DNA of 32,086 nt from an uncultured Prevotellaceae bacterium (GCA_947165505.1 CAMVAT010000038.1:1-32086), one strand, 5' to 3'. Positions 16,082-24,621 are shown, numbered from the stretch's first letter. Translations and numbers: made by a program. Notes: generated by a model not told the origin, from the sequence alone.

Positions 16082-17593
16082 ATGAAAAAATATATCCATC
16101 CCTATTTTCAGTGGCTGGCTGCTGCTTTGCTGCTGTTGGCATCGTGTGCAAATCACCCCGATGTGCCTTCTTCATCCAAGGAGGCGAAGGCTTTGCCTGA
16201 CATTTACCCTGATTATTGTGAGGTCACAGTGCCTTGCAATATCGCACCGCTCAACTTCATGCTCCCTGCCGACGAGTATGAAGCGTGCGTGGCTCGTTTC
16301 ACTACGCCCGATGGCGGACAGCAGACCTACGGCAATGGGGTGAAGGTGCAAATCCCTGAGTCGGAATGGCACGACATGCTTGATGCCTCGAAAGGCAAGA
16401 ACATCAAGGTTGAGGTTTGGGGGCAGAAAGATGGCGAATGGCTGTCGTTCAACCCGTTTGAAATACATGTGGCGGAGGAGCCTATTGATGAATATGTGTC
16501 GTACCGACTTATCGAACCGTCGTATGTGGCATGGGATTTCATGGAGATTGCTCAGCGCAACCTTACCTCGTTTGATGAGACGCAGATTTTCAACAACGAC
16601 GTGACAATGAATGACCCTAAAATCGGTCAGTGTATCAACTGTCATAGTTACCAAAACTATAAGACAGATAACATGCTTTTTCATGTGCGTCTCGCTAATG
16701 CTGGTACTGTTATCGTAAACGACGGCAAGGTCTCGAGGGTCAACATGAAGCGCGACTATACGATTTCAGGAGGTGTCTATCCGGCCTGGCATCCAACAGC
16801 TAAGTTGGTAGCCTTCGCGGCTTGTAAGACACGGCAGGCCTTCCACACGGCTAATCACAACAAAATTGAGGTGTTCGACCTCGCCAGCGATTTGATTCTT
16901 TACGATGTGGCGACCGATTCTGTGAGCATTATCTGCAACGATTCTACGCTTTTGGAGGTCTATCCTACTTGGTCGCCCGATGGCAAATATCTCTATTATT
17001 GTAAGACGGTTCCGCTACCTGAAGACTTATACGGCAAGGATATCAGGTCCACCTTTGAAAAAGTGCAATACAACCTTTATCGCCGTCCGTTCGATTTGGC
17101 AACACGCAACTTTGGTGATGAGGAAATGGTCTATGATGCAGTATCTTCCAACAAGAGTGCTACCTTGCCTCGCATCAGTCCTGACGGACGCTATCTGCTT
17201 TTTGCCTTAGGTCAGTATGGCTGTTTCCATATCAGACATGCTGATGCCGACATTGTTTGTATGCCGCTTAACCAGGATTCGGTCGCACATCATGGCGAAG
17301 AGTCCCCGTCATTCCTTGATATGACCAATTTCAACAGCGAAGGATTTGCTGACAGTTATCCCACTTGGTCGAGCAACGGCCATTGGATCATGTGTAGCAG
17401 TCGTCGGGTTGACGGCAACTATAGCCGTATCTATTTTTCCTATTTCCACGACGGGAAAGTGGAGAAGGCTTTCCTCATGCCGCAAGAAGACCCGGAACAG
17501 GACACTTATCTGCTGAAGTGTTATAACCGTCCGGAGTTCATGGTTGAGCCTGTCACCATCAGCGTCGAAGAGTTCAGCCGCGTGTTTGAATGA
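16082..17593 (+). CDS. PD40 beta-propeller lipoprotein with CxxCH motif (copy 2)
   Basis: A 503-residue lipoprotein (LLLASC, lipid-bearing Cys22), paralogue of 1261-2754 along its full length. Both share IYPDYCEVTVPCNIAPLNF near the N terminus, EEPIDEYVSYRLIEPSY and FDETQIF before the Cys motif. CINCH at 184-188 is a c-type haem-binding signature; the extra CxxC seen in copy 1 is absent here, which favours haem over zinc for this copy. Propeller blades follow (WHPTAKLVAFAACK, WSPDGKYLYYC, ISPDGRYLLFALG, WSSNGHWIMCSSRR). Its gene is 5 nt after the DUF6057-like gene, the same pairing as in the other locus. Covalent haem attachment would need a cytochrome c maturation system elsewhere in the genome. 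The partner and the reaction are unknown. Confidence 0.82.
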   Translation: MKKYIHPYFQWLAAALLLLASCANHPDVPSSSKEAKALPDIYPDYCEVTVPCNIAPLNFMLPADEYEACVARFTTPDGGQQTYGNGVKVQIPESEWHDMLDASKGKNIKVEVWGQKDGEWLSFNPFEIHVAEEPIDEYVSYRLIEPSYVAWDFMEIAQRNLTSFDETQIFNNDVTMNDPKIGQCINCHSYQNYKTDNMLFHVRLANAGTVIVNDGKVSRVNMKRDYTISGGVYPAWHPTAKLVAFAACKTRQAFHTANHNKIEVFDLASDLILYDVATDSVSIICNDSTLLEVYPTWSPDGKYLYYCKTVPLPEDLYGKDIRSTFEKVQYNLYRRPFDLATRNFGDEEMVYDAVSSNKSATLPRISPDGRYLLFALGQYGCFHIRHADADIVCMPLNQDSVAHHGEESPSFLDMTNFNSEGFADSYPTWSSNGHWIMCSSRRVDGNYSRIYFSYFHDGKVEKAFLMPQEDPEQDTYLLKCYNRPEFMVEPVTISVEEFSRVFE

Positions 17594-17601
17594 CGTTTTA
17601 A

Positions 17602-17728
17602 AATTCTCAATACCTTTTTAAATTCTCTAATTCTCTAACTCTCTAATTTTATAATCTTCTAATATTTTAATTTTCTAATATTTTAATTTTCTAATTTTCT
17701 AATTTTCTAATTTTTATAATTTTTTAAT
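17602..17728 (+). repeat. AT-rich 8-bp tandem repeat after the propeller stop
   Basis: From just after the TGA at 17591-17593 the sequence drifts from TTCTCTAA units into ATTTTCTA and ATATTTTA units of 8 bp, repeated about a dozen times, up to the TTG start at 17730. It fills the whole spacer between the propeller and the third DUF6057-like gene. It leaves no ribosome-binding site for the latter. Confidence 0.8.
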
Positions 17729-17729
17729 T

Positions 17730-19547
17730 TTGAAACTCCTTCGTCCCCTTTGCACGCTCCTGTTTGGTATGGCGGTCTTCCTCTTTTTCGGGTTGGCCTA
17801 TCCGCATCATTTGCATTATCAAGAGCAATTTCAGCTTTTCCTCTTCGACAGTTCCTACGTGTGGGAGGTCGTAAAACTGCCTGGTGGCGTAGCCGACCTG
17901 TTGGGACGTTTCTGCACTCAGTTTTTCCTTTTTGCCTGGCTGGGTGCACTGATGATTGCGATTCTGCTCTCAGCAGTGCAGCTCCTGACACTCCGTTTGT
18001 GCAATTCATTAACCGTTGCCCCTTCAACTGAACAAAAAAACAATGTTCAACGTTCAACGTTCAACGTTCAATGTATATATGGTCTGAGCTTTGCGCCGTC
18101 GTTCCTGCTCTGGCTCTTCCTGCTCGATGAGAATGCGTTGTTGGGAGGTGTATGGGCGGTCTTACTCACACTGCTTGTCTTCTGGGCCTTCGACAAGATT
18201 CCCGATGGTTGGCTGCGGCGTGTGCTGCTTATCATCGCTGTTCCTGTACTCTATTGGATAGCAGGCCCCGTGTGCGTGCTCTTCTTCCTCCTGCAGGCGT
18301 TGCGTTATCGTTCGGTATGGTCGCTTGCAGCACTTGCGTTAATGGTTGCCATGCCCTTCGTCTTGTCGAATCACATCCCTGTACTGTCCTCTAAATTGTG
18401 GTTTGGTGTCCATTATCACCGCTATCCGGCTGAAACGCCGACCTTGCTTTGGGCTGCAGTGTTGTCAATTGTTCTCCTCGCTCTCTTCGTCCGTGCATTC
18501 AAAGTAAAAACCTCAGATAATAAGTCCTCTTCGCGAGTCTCTCTTTTGGGGAGGGGGTACGGGGGCATCTTCTCTTTTGCCCTTGTCGCTGTTATCATGG
18601 GCTTTCTCGTCATGAAAAACAGCAATTTCAAAGCGGAAAAGGTGATGCAATACGATTTCATGGCCTGTCACCAGCAATGGAACCGCATACTTGAGACCAT
18701 CAACGCCGATAAACCCAACAACCAAATCGGTGTGACGGTGCAGAATCTGGCTTTGGCGATGAACGGAATGCTTGGCGACCACATGTTTGAATATCACCAG
18801 AACGGAACCGCCGGCCTTTTGCCCGATGTTCAAAGCGATGCGACCAGTCCGTTGCCTACTGCCGAGGCATTCTATCAGCTGGGAATGGTCAATTTCGCAC
18901 AGCGGGCAGTGTTTGAAGCCCAAGAGGCCATCCTTGACTTCCAAAAAAGTGCACGCTGCTACAAACGGCTGGCGCAGACCAACCTCGTCAACGGTAAATA
19001 CGAAGTAGCTCGCAAATATCTCATGGCGCTGCAGAAGACTCTCTTCTATAGTGATTGGGCTGAGGAGACACTGCCTTTGTTGGGGAATGAAGAGGCGATA
19101 GCCAAACATCCCGAATACGGACGACTGCGCCAGTCAGCCTACCATGAAGACTTTTTCTTCGCCGACCAGGTTACGCCCATGATGCTCCAAACCCTCTTTT
19201 CAAACAACGAGGGCAATCGCCTTGCCTATGAATATCTGATGGCCGATTATCTGCTGACGGGCGACCTTGAAAGCTTTGCCAATACTGTGGGGTGGGGCGA
19301 GAAGTTAGGCTATCAAGCCATTCCCCGGCATTTCCAGGAGGCTTTAATCCTGTGGTGGAGCATGAATCACGGGAAAACCGAACAACAGCCACCTCAACTC
19401 AGCCCTGCCGTTGTTCAGCGCTTCAGCCAGCTCCGTTCTTTCCTTCAATCGCCATCCATGACCCCTGAAGGCCTCGCCCAATCTTTCGGCGACACATATT
19501 GGTATTATTTCTTTACCCAACTTTCGCAAGCTCCAGTTGACAGGTAA
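17730..19547 (+). CDS. DUF6057-like polytopic membrane protein (paralogue 3), TTG start
   Basis: A protein of 605 residues from a TTG codon at 17730 (MKLLRPLCTLLFGMAVFLFFG); the first in-frame ATG is residue 14, inside the first membrane helix, so TTG is preferred. About eight membrane helices run to residue 295, then a helical soluble domain. It is closest to paralogue 1: LHYQEQFQLFLF ... GRFCTQFFLF after helix 1, CYKRLAQTNLVNGKYEVARKYLMALQKTLFYSDWAEE in the soluble part, and FGDTYWYYFF near the C terminus. Two low-complexity stretches break the similarity: a 7-bp array (18045-18072) encoding VQRSTFNVQ in a cytosolic or periplasmic loop, and a GC-rich REP-like segment (18541-18567) encoding SLLGRGYGG. 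Both look like repeat insertions that kept the frame. Function unknown. Confidence 0.75.
   Translation: MKLLRPLCTLLFGMAVFLFFGLAYPHHLHYQEQFQLFLFDSSYVWEVVKLPGGVADLLGRFCTQFFLFAWLGALMIAILLSAVQLLTLRLCNSLTVAPSTEQKNNVQRSTFNVQCIYGLSFAPSFLLWLFLLDENALLGGVWAVLLTLLVFWAFDKIPDGWLRRVLLIIAVPVLYWIAGPVCVLFFLLQALRYRSVWSLAALALMVAMPFVLSNHIPVLSSKLWFGVHYHRYPAETPTLLWAAVLSIVLLALFVRAFKVKTSDNKSSSRVSLLGRGYGGIFSFALVAVIMGFLVMKNSNFKAEKVMQYDFMACHQQWNRILETINADKPNNQIGVTVQNLALAMNGMLGDHMFEYHQNGTAGLLPDVQSDATSPLPTAEAFYQLGMVNFAQRAVFEAQEAILDFQKSARCYKRLAQTNLVNGKYEVARKYLMALQKTLFYSDWAEETLPLLGNEEAIAKHPEYGRLRQSAYHEDFFFADQVTPMMLQTLFSNNEGNRLAYEYLMADYLLTGDLESFANTVGWGEKLGYQAIPRHFQEALILWWSMNHGKTEQQPPQLSPAVVQRFSQLRSFLQSPSMTPEGLAQSFGDTYWYYFFTQLSQAPVDR
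18045..18072 (+). repeat. In-frame 7-bp tandem repeat inside a DUF6057-like gene
   Basis: Three exact GTTCAAC units and one GTTCAAT. The unit resembles the AACGCTC/AACAATC units found in the propeller gene at 1694-1728 (both contain TCAAC). It falls in a loop between membrane helices. Copy-number change by one unit would shift the reading frame. Confidence 0.85.
18541..18567 (+). repeat. REP-like GC-rich segment within coding sequence
   Basis: CTCTTTTGGGGAGGGGGTAC continues GGGGGCATC. It shares GGGAGGGGGTA, then a run of G, with the intergenic hairpin at 20877-20908. It encodes Ser-Leu-Leu-Gly-Arg-Gly-Tyr-Gly-Gly in a loop. The match is short, so common origin is only suggested. Confidence 0.4.
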
Positions 19548-19560
19548 TGTCCTCTATCTT

Positions 19561-19610
19561 CTTCTATCTCCTTCTATCTCCTTCTATCTCCTTTTATCTC
19601 CTTCTGTCTT
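19561..19610 (+). repeat. 10-bp tandem repeat after the third DUF6057-like gene
   Basis: Five 10-bp units: CTTCTATCTC three times, CTTTTATCTC, and CTTCTGTCTT. They begin 14 nt after the stop at 19547. The pyrimidine-rich unit is unrelated in sequence and length to the arrays at 4640 and 17602 but sits in the same kind of place. Confidence 0.9.
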
Positions 19611-19726
19611 CAAAAAAATCGGTTTTTGGGTTAAAATTTGAGTGTATTTTTAACATTTATCCGCAAAAAACCATATAAATTGCAAAAAAGTATCAAAAAT
19701 AGGCAAAATAATGCGAAATAAATAAC

Positions 19727-19794
19727 ACGGATTTCACGGATCTATATGCTGATAATCAGCAATAACATAAATCCGCGAAATCCGTGAAATCCGT
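19727..19794. terminator. Inverted repeat between convergent operons, likely bidirectional terminator
   Basis: ACGGATTTCACGGAT (19727-19741) pairs with ATCCGTGAAATCCGT (19780-19794), with a central palindrome GCTGATAATCAGC (19748-19760) and an extra GAAATCCG copy in the right arm. It lies between the plus-strand DUF6057 operon and the minus-strand argF' end. It resembles dispersed intergenic repeats of Bacteroidales. Termination is inferred from position; there is no strong T-run directly after the stem. Confidence 0.6.
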
Positions 19795-19814
19795 TGTCTG
19801 TTTACTTCTTCTCT

Positions 19815-20780
19815 TTATAGACTCTCCAGTACGCGTTTCAACACCACCTGTGCCGAGATCTCACGGTTGGCAGCCTCGGGGATGACGATGGAGTGGTCGC
19901 TCTCTATCACATCGTCGGTCACGATGAGTCCGCGCCGCACCGGCAGGCAGTGCATGAAATAGCCGTTGTCGGTCCATGCCATGTGCTCGGTATCGACAGT
20001 CCAGTTCATGTCGCGGCTGATGATCTGGCCGTAGTCCTCAGGATGCGTCACTCCCGGGCAACTCCAGTTCTTGGCATAGATGAAGTGGGCTCCCTCGAAG
20101 GCTTTCTTCTGGTCGTACTCCACGCGGGCGTCGCCCACGAACTTCGGGTCGAGCTCATATCCCTCGGGGTGGGTCACCACGAAATCCACGTCGGCGGCAT
20201 TCATCCACTGGGCAAATGAGTTGGGCACGGCTTGGGGCAGCGCACGGCAGTGAGGGGCCCACGTCAGCACCACCTTGGGTCTTTTGCTCTCCTTCCAATA
20301 CTCATCAATGGTGATGAGGTCGGCGAAGGCTTGCAAGGGGTGCACGGTGGCTGTCTCCATGGCTACTACGGGACGGCCGCTGTATTTCACGAACTGTCCC
20401 ACCACGGTCTCGGCATAGTCGTACTCGCGGTCGGTCAGTCCGGCAAACGAGCGCACGGCGATGATGTCGCAGTACGAACCCATCACGGGGATGGCTTCGA
20501 GCAGGTGCTCGCTCTTGTCGCCGTCCATAATCACGCCGCGCTCAGTCTCCAGCTTCCACGCGCCGGCGTTCACGTCGAGCACGATGACGTTCATGCCCAG
20601 GTTCATGGCTGCCTTCTGTGTGGAGAGGCGCGTGCGCAGGCTGTTGTTGAAGAAAATCATCAACAGTGTCTTGTTCTTACCCAGCGACTGATAGGCATAC
20701 CGGTCGCGTTTCACATCTTGTGCTTCGGCGAGCGCTTGCTTCAGGTCGCCGATATCTTCTACGTTGAAAAAGGTTTTCAT
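19815..20780 (-). CDS. argF': N-succinylornithine carbamoyltransferase (SOTCase-type)
   Basis: A 321-residue transcarbamylase making N-acyl-citrulline from carbamoyl phosphate and N-acyl-ornithine. The carbamoyl phosphate site is FFNNSLRTRLS (43-53), the acylornithine-enzyme variant of STRTR. ETATVHPLQ, HPEGYELDPKF and HCLPVRRG are further family signatures. From memory the sequence is very close to the Bacteroides fragilis SOTCase, including the GVIMDGDKxEHLLEAIPVMG loop. The residue reported to set succinyl versus acetyl preference, Pro90 in B. fragilis and Glu in acetylornithine enzymes, is Ser90 here (DGDKSEHLL). It is the last gene of the arg/pro operon, 129 nt after proA, separated by two GC-rich hairpins. 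The start at 20780 is the natural N terminus. Confidence 0.9.
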   Translation of the reverse strand: MKTFFNVEDIGDLKQALAEAQDVKRDRYAYQSLGKNKTLLMIFFNNSLRTRLSTQKAAMNLGMNVIVLDVNAGAWKLETERGVIMDGDKSEHLLEAIPVMGSYCDIIAVRSFAGLTDREYDYAETVVGQFVKYSGRPVVAMETATVHPLQAFADLITIDEYWKESKRPKVVLTWAPHCRALPQAVPNSFAQWMNAADVDFVVTHPEGYELDPKFVGDARVEYDQKKAFEGAHFIYAKNWSCPGVTHPEDYGQIISRDMNWTVDTEHMAWTDNGYFMHCLPVRRGLIVTDDVIESDHSIVIPEAANREISAQVVLKRVLESL

Positions 20781-20796
20781 AAAAATCTAATATGAG

Positions 20797-20896
20797 CCCC
20801 CCTCTGACTCCCCCGAGGGGGAGAATGGTTGGTGTGGGGGGTATGGTTTAAAAAATCATTTGTTATTGGCTTTTTTCCCCCTCCCTCGGGAGGGGG
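20797..20896. repeat. Pair of GC-rich hairpins between proA and argF'
   Basis: Hairpin 1 is CTCCCCC / GGGGGAG (20808-20814 / 20817-20823) nested between CCCCCC and GGGGGG. Hairpin 2 is CCCCCTCCC / GGGAGGGGG (20877-20885 / 20888-20896) with a 2-nt loop, next to a T-run. Together they look like a BIME-type pair. They lie inside the operon, upstream of argF', and could attenuate or protect the transcript. Confidence 0.75.
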
Positions 20897-20909
20897 TAGG
20901 GGTGGGGCT

Positions 20910-22151
20910 TTACCCCCTCACTTGTCCTTCGCCCTCAATCAGCCACTTGTAGGTGGTGATCTCTTCCAAGGCCATCGGACCGCGCGGACCGAGTTTCTGG
21001 GTAGAGATACCAATCTCGGCACCCAGGCCAAACTGTGCTCCGTCGGTAAACGAGGTGGGGGCGTTCCAATACACGCAGGCGGCATCCACATGCTGCTGGA
21101 ATCGGTGTGCGGCCGTGGCGTCGCGGGTGATGATGGCCTCGCTGTGACCGCTGCCGTAGCGGTCGATATGCTCCAAGGCCTCATCCAGTGAGGCCACGGT
21201 CTTCACGGCCATCTTATAGTCCATGAACTCGGTGCCGAACGAGTCGGCGGTGGCATGCTCCAGCAGTGGATAATGGCCGCTGAGCTGTTGGTAGGCTGCG
21301 TCGTCGGCATAGATGACCACGTTTTTCTCGGCAAGTGGTGCGCACAGCTCAGGCAGTGCGCCGAGGCGCTCGCGGTGGATAATCAGGCAGTCGAGGGCGT
21401 TGCAGACGCTCACGCGGCGGGTCTTGGCATTCAGGATGATGGCCTTGCCCATCTCTACATCACCGTCGAAGTCGAAATAGGTGTTTACCACGCCGGCGCC
21501 GGTCTCAATCACGGGCACACGGGCCGTGTCGCGCACGAAGTCGATGAGCTTGCGGCCGCCGCGGGGAATGCACAGGTCGATGTAGCCTACGGCATTGAGC
21601 ATCTCGCCCGTGGCCTCGTGGGTGGCGGGCAACAGCGTCACTACGTCGGGGCAGACACCGTGGCGCTCCAGCACCTCGTGGATGAGGGACACCTCGGCGC
21701 GGTTGCTGCTGTCGGCATCCTTGCCGCCCTTCAGCACACAGGCATTGCCGCTCTTGAAACAGAGCGAGAAAACATCGAAGGTGACGTTGGGACGGGCCTC
21801 GTATATCATGCCAATGACGCCGAACGGCACACTCACACGGCACAGACGCAGTCCGTTGGGCAGCGTCTTCTGCTTGGTGACGTGACCCAGCGGCGAGGGT
21901 AGGGTGGCCACATTGCGCATGTCAGAGGCGATGCCTTCCAGACGGCTCACAGTCAGCTGCAGCCGGTCGTAGAGCGGACTCTCTTTCGACATCTTCTCTA
22001 AGTCGAGGGCATTGGCCTTCAGAATGCGGTCCTGACTCTTGATGATGGCGTCGGCCACGTCGAGCAGGATATCGTTGCGCTGTGCGTCGGTCAGCGTGCC
22101 CAGGGCCTTGCTGGCACGCTTCACTCGCTCAAAGGTTTCTTTCAGTTGCAT
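20910..22151 (-). CDS. proA: Gamma-glutamyl phosphate reductase
   Basis: A 413-residue NADPH-dependent enzyme making glutamate-5-semialdehyde from gamma-glutamyl phosphate, the second step of proline synthesis. Full family length, with the ALDH fold. The catalytic Cys250 lies in [13 protein letters not shown]. The substrate and cofactor region has [19 protein letters not shown] at 108-126 and [12 protein letters not shown] at 135-146. The [19 protein letters not shown] C-terminal motif appears as [24 protein letters not shown]. The start ATG overlaps the end of proB by 10 nt, indicating translational coupling. Confidence 0.96.
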   Translation of the reverse strand: MQLKETFERVKRASKALGTLTDAQRNDILLDVADAIIKSQDRILKANALDLEKMSKESPLYDRLQLTVSRLEGIASDMRNVATLPSPLGHVTKQKTLPNGLRLCRVSVPFGVIGMIYEARPNVTFDVFSLCFKSGNACVLKGGKDADSSNRAEVSLIHEVLERHGVCPDVVTLLPATHEATGEMLNAVGYIDLCIPRGGRKLIDFVRDTARVPVIETGAGVVNTYFDFDGDVEMGKAIILNAKTRRVSVCNALDCLIIHRERLGALPELCAPLAEKNVVIYADDAAYQQLSGHYPLLEHATADSFGTEFMDYKMAVKTVASLDEALEHIDRYGSGHSEAIITRDATAAHRFQQHVDAACVYWNAPTSFTDGAQFGLGAEIGISTQKLGPRGPMALEEITTYKWLIEGEGQVRG

Positions 22152-22915
22152 GGTTCAAATTCTGTATGGGGTACGTTGTCTTTGTTCTTTGCCAAGTCGA
22201 TGAGGATGTGCTCGCGCTCGCCGTTGGCGATAATCACACGGATGCCCGCGTGCTGCACCTTCTGGGCGGTGGTATATTTGGAGTGCATGCCGCCGCGGCC
22301 GAAGGCGCTCTTCTCGGCCTTGATGTATTGCGAGAGGTCGCTCTGGGGCGATACTTGGCGGATGAGTTCCGAGGCAGGGTCGTCGGGGTGACCGGTGTAG
22401 ATGCCGTCGATGTTGGAGAGCAGGATGAGCGTGTCGGCCTTCATCATCTGGGCAATCAGGCCGCTGAGCTCGTCGTTGTCGGTGAACATCAGTTCGGTGA
22501 CGCTCACCGTGTCGTTCTCGTTCACGATGGGCAGCACGTCGTTCTCCAGCATCACCGTCATGCAGGCACGCTGGTTGAGGTATTGCTCGCCCGGCTCGAA
22601 GTTTTCTTTCATTGTGAGCACCTGACCCACGTGGATGCCGTACTCGCGGAAAAGGTCGTAATAGAGACCCACCAGCTTCACCTGACCTACGGCAGAGAAC
22701 AGCTGACGTTGCTCTACCGAGTCGAGCGAGTGGTCAACGGTCAGCTCCCTGCGCCCGCAGGCCACCGCGCCGCTCGACACGAGTATCACCTCATAGTCCT
22801 CGCGCCTGAGCCATGCCACCTGATCGACCAGTGCCGACATGCGTGTCACGTCGAGCTTGCCGTCGGGGCGGGTGAGCACGTTGGAGCCTATCTTGATAAC
22901 GATTCGATGTTTCAT
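22142..22915 (-). CDS. proB: Glutamate 5-kinase (short form without PUA domain)
   Basis: Phosphorylates glutamate to gamma-glutamyl phosphate, the first and normally proline-inhibited step. I set the start at 22915 ([19 protein letters not shown]), which gives the canonical amino-acid-kinase N terminus; codons upstream in frame run into the preceding gene. The product has 257 residues. Motifs include [41 protein letters not shown] and the nucleotide-binding [17 protein letters not shown]. The chain ends after the kinase domain, so the C-terminal PUA domain of the E. coli enzyme (367 residues) is absent. It lies 5 nt after the acyl-CoA synthetase stop and overlaps proA by 10 nt. Confidence 0.95.
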   Translation of the reverse strand: MKHRIVIKIGSNVLTRPDGKLDVTRMSALVDQVAWLRREDYEVILVSSGAVACGRRELTVDHSLDSVEQRQLFSAVGQVKLVGLYYDLFREYGIHVGQVLTMKENFEPGEQYLNQRACMTVMLENDVLPIVNENDTVSVTELMFTDNDELSGLIAQMMKADTLILLSNIDGIYTGHPDDPASELIRQVSPQSDLSQYIKAEKSAFGRGGMHSKYTTAQKVQHAGIRVIIANGEREHILIDLAKNKDNVPHTEFEPCN

Positions 22916-22920
22916 ATATG

Positions 22921-24621
22921 CTATGCTTTGCCAGCGTCTTTCTTGCGTATCTCCACACGGCGTATCTTGCCCGAGATGGTCTTGGGCAACTCGTCGACAA
23001 ACTCTACGATGCGCGGATATTTGTAGGGGGCGGTCTCGCGCTTCACATGCTGCTGCAGCTCCTTCACCAGGGCGTCGCCGGCCTTGTCTTTCCACTCCTT
23101 GCCCAATACCACGGTGGCTTTCACCACCATGCCGCGGATATCGTCGGGCACGCCCGTGATGGCACACTCCACCACGGCCGGATGGGTCATCAGCGCACTC
23201 TCTACCTCGAACGGGCCGATGCGGTAGCCGCTCGACTTGATCACATCGTCGATACGGCCTTCAAACCAGTAGTAGCCGTCTTCGTCGCGCCAGGCCATGT
23301 CGCCCGTATGATACAGACCGTCGTGCCAGGCCTCTTGCGTCAATTCCTCATCACGATAATACTCCTTGAACAGGCCGATGGGCTTGCGACGATCCACTCT
23401 GACCACGATCTCGCCTTTCTCGCCGTCCTCGCAAGGGCTGCCGTCGGCGCGTATCAGGTCGATGTTGTACTGGGCGTTGGGGATGCCCATCGAACCGGGC
23501 TTCGGGGTCATCCACGGGAAGGTGCCCAGCGTCATCGTCGTCTCAGTCTGACCGAACCCTTCCATCATACGGATGCCGGTCTTCTCGTAGAACTTGTCGA
23601 AGACGGCAGGGTTGAGGGCCTCGCCGGCCGTGGTGCAGTATTCGAGCGACGAGAGGTCGTAGCGGCTCAGGTCTTCGCGTATCATGAAACGGTAGATGGT
23701 AGGGGGCGCGCAGAAAGAGGTGACGCGGTATTTCTCTATCTGGCGCAACAGCGTGTCGGCATTGAACTTCTCATGGTCGAACACAAATACCGTGGCGCCG
23801 GCAAACCACTGGCCGTAGAACTTGCCCCATACGGCCTTGCCCCAGCCTGTGTCGGCCACGGTCAGGTGCAGCGAACCGCGGTGCAGGTTGTGCCAGAACA
23901 CACCCGTGGTCAGGTGCCCCATGGCGTAGAGGTAGTCGTGGGCCACCATCTTGGGCTCGCCCGACGTGCCGCTGGTGAAGTACATCAGCATGGTGTCGTC
24001 GTTGTCGTTGACGTGAGCGGGGCGCACAAACGGAGGCGCCGACTGCCACTCGCGCTGCCAGTCATGCCAGCGCACGTGGGCGTCTGCGCCTGTCTTTGGA
24101 ATCTCAGGCTCTCCCGGCTTACCGGCCGTCACGGCCACCAGCACCTCGGTGGTGGGACTCTCGGGCAGGGCGGCCTCTACCTGACTCATCACGTAGGGGT
24201 CATCTACGCAGATGATGGCTTTCACACTGGCTCGTGTGTCGCGATAGACGATGTCGTGCTTGGTCAGCATGTGCGTGGCGGGTATCACGATGGCACCTAT
24301 CTTGTGCAGGGCCAGCATCACCACCCACCACTCGTAGCGGCGCTTCAGTATCAGCATCACGGGGTCGTTCTTGCCGATACCCAGCGTCAGCAGATACGAG
24401 GCGGCCTGGTCGGTCTGCTCCTTCAGCTGGGCGAAGGTGGTGCGTCTCTCCTCGCCCTGGTCGTTGGTCCACAGCAGGGCCAGCCCGTCGGGCCATTCCT
24501 TGGCCCATTCGTCCATCACGTCGTAGGCGAAATTGAAATGTTCAGGAATGATAAACTCCAGATGTTTGTTGTAATCCTCAACAGACTCAAAGTGGGTCTG
24601 TTTCAAAAATCTTTCTACCAT
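22921..24621 (-). CDS. Acyl-CoA synthetase (AMP-forming, medium-chain type)
   Basis: A 566-residue ANL-superfamily adenylating enzyme. The P-loop TSGTSGEPK is at 216-224, GFGQTE (A5 motif) at 355-360, then YHTGDMAWRDEDGYYWFEGRIDDVIKSSGYRIGP (A7-A8), and the catalytic Lys552 in PKTISGKIRR. Overall it looks like medium-chain fatty or aryl acyl-CoA ligases of the AcsM/MACS type. Its presence inside an arginine/proline operon is not explained by known pathway steps. It lies 73 nt after the HTH-cupin regulator gene and 5 nt before proB. Substrate is not inferable from sequence alone. Confidence 0.9.
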   Translation of the reverse strand: MVERFLKQTHFESVEDYNKHLEFIIPEHFNFAYDVMDEWAKEWPDGLALLWTNDQGEERRTTFAQLKEQTDQAASYLLTLGIGKNDPVMLILKRRYEWWVVMLALHKIGAIVIPATHMLTKHDIVYRDTRASVKAIICVDDPYVMSQVEAALPESPTTEVLVAVTAGKPGEPEIPKTGADAHVRWHDWQREWQSAPPFVRPAHVNDNDDTMLMYFTSGTSGEPKMVAHDYLYAMGHLTTGVFWHNLHRGSLHLTVADTGWGKAVWGKFYGQWFAGATVFVFDHEKFNADTLLRQIEKYRVTSFCAPPTIYRFMIREDLSRYDLSSLEYCTTAGEALNPAVFDKFYEKTGIRMMEGFGQTETTMTLGTFPWMTPKPGSMGIPNAQYNIDLIRADGSPCEDGEKGEIVVRVDRRKPIGLFKEYYRDEELTQEAWHDGLYHTGDMAWRDEDGYYWFEGRIDDVIKSSGYRIGPFEVESALMTHPAVVECAITGVPDDIRGMVVKATVVLGKEWKDKAGDALVKELQQHVKRETAPYKYPRIVEFVDELPKTISGKIRRVEIRKKDAGKA

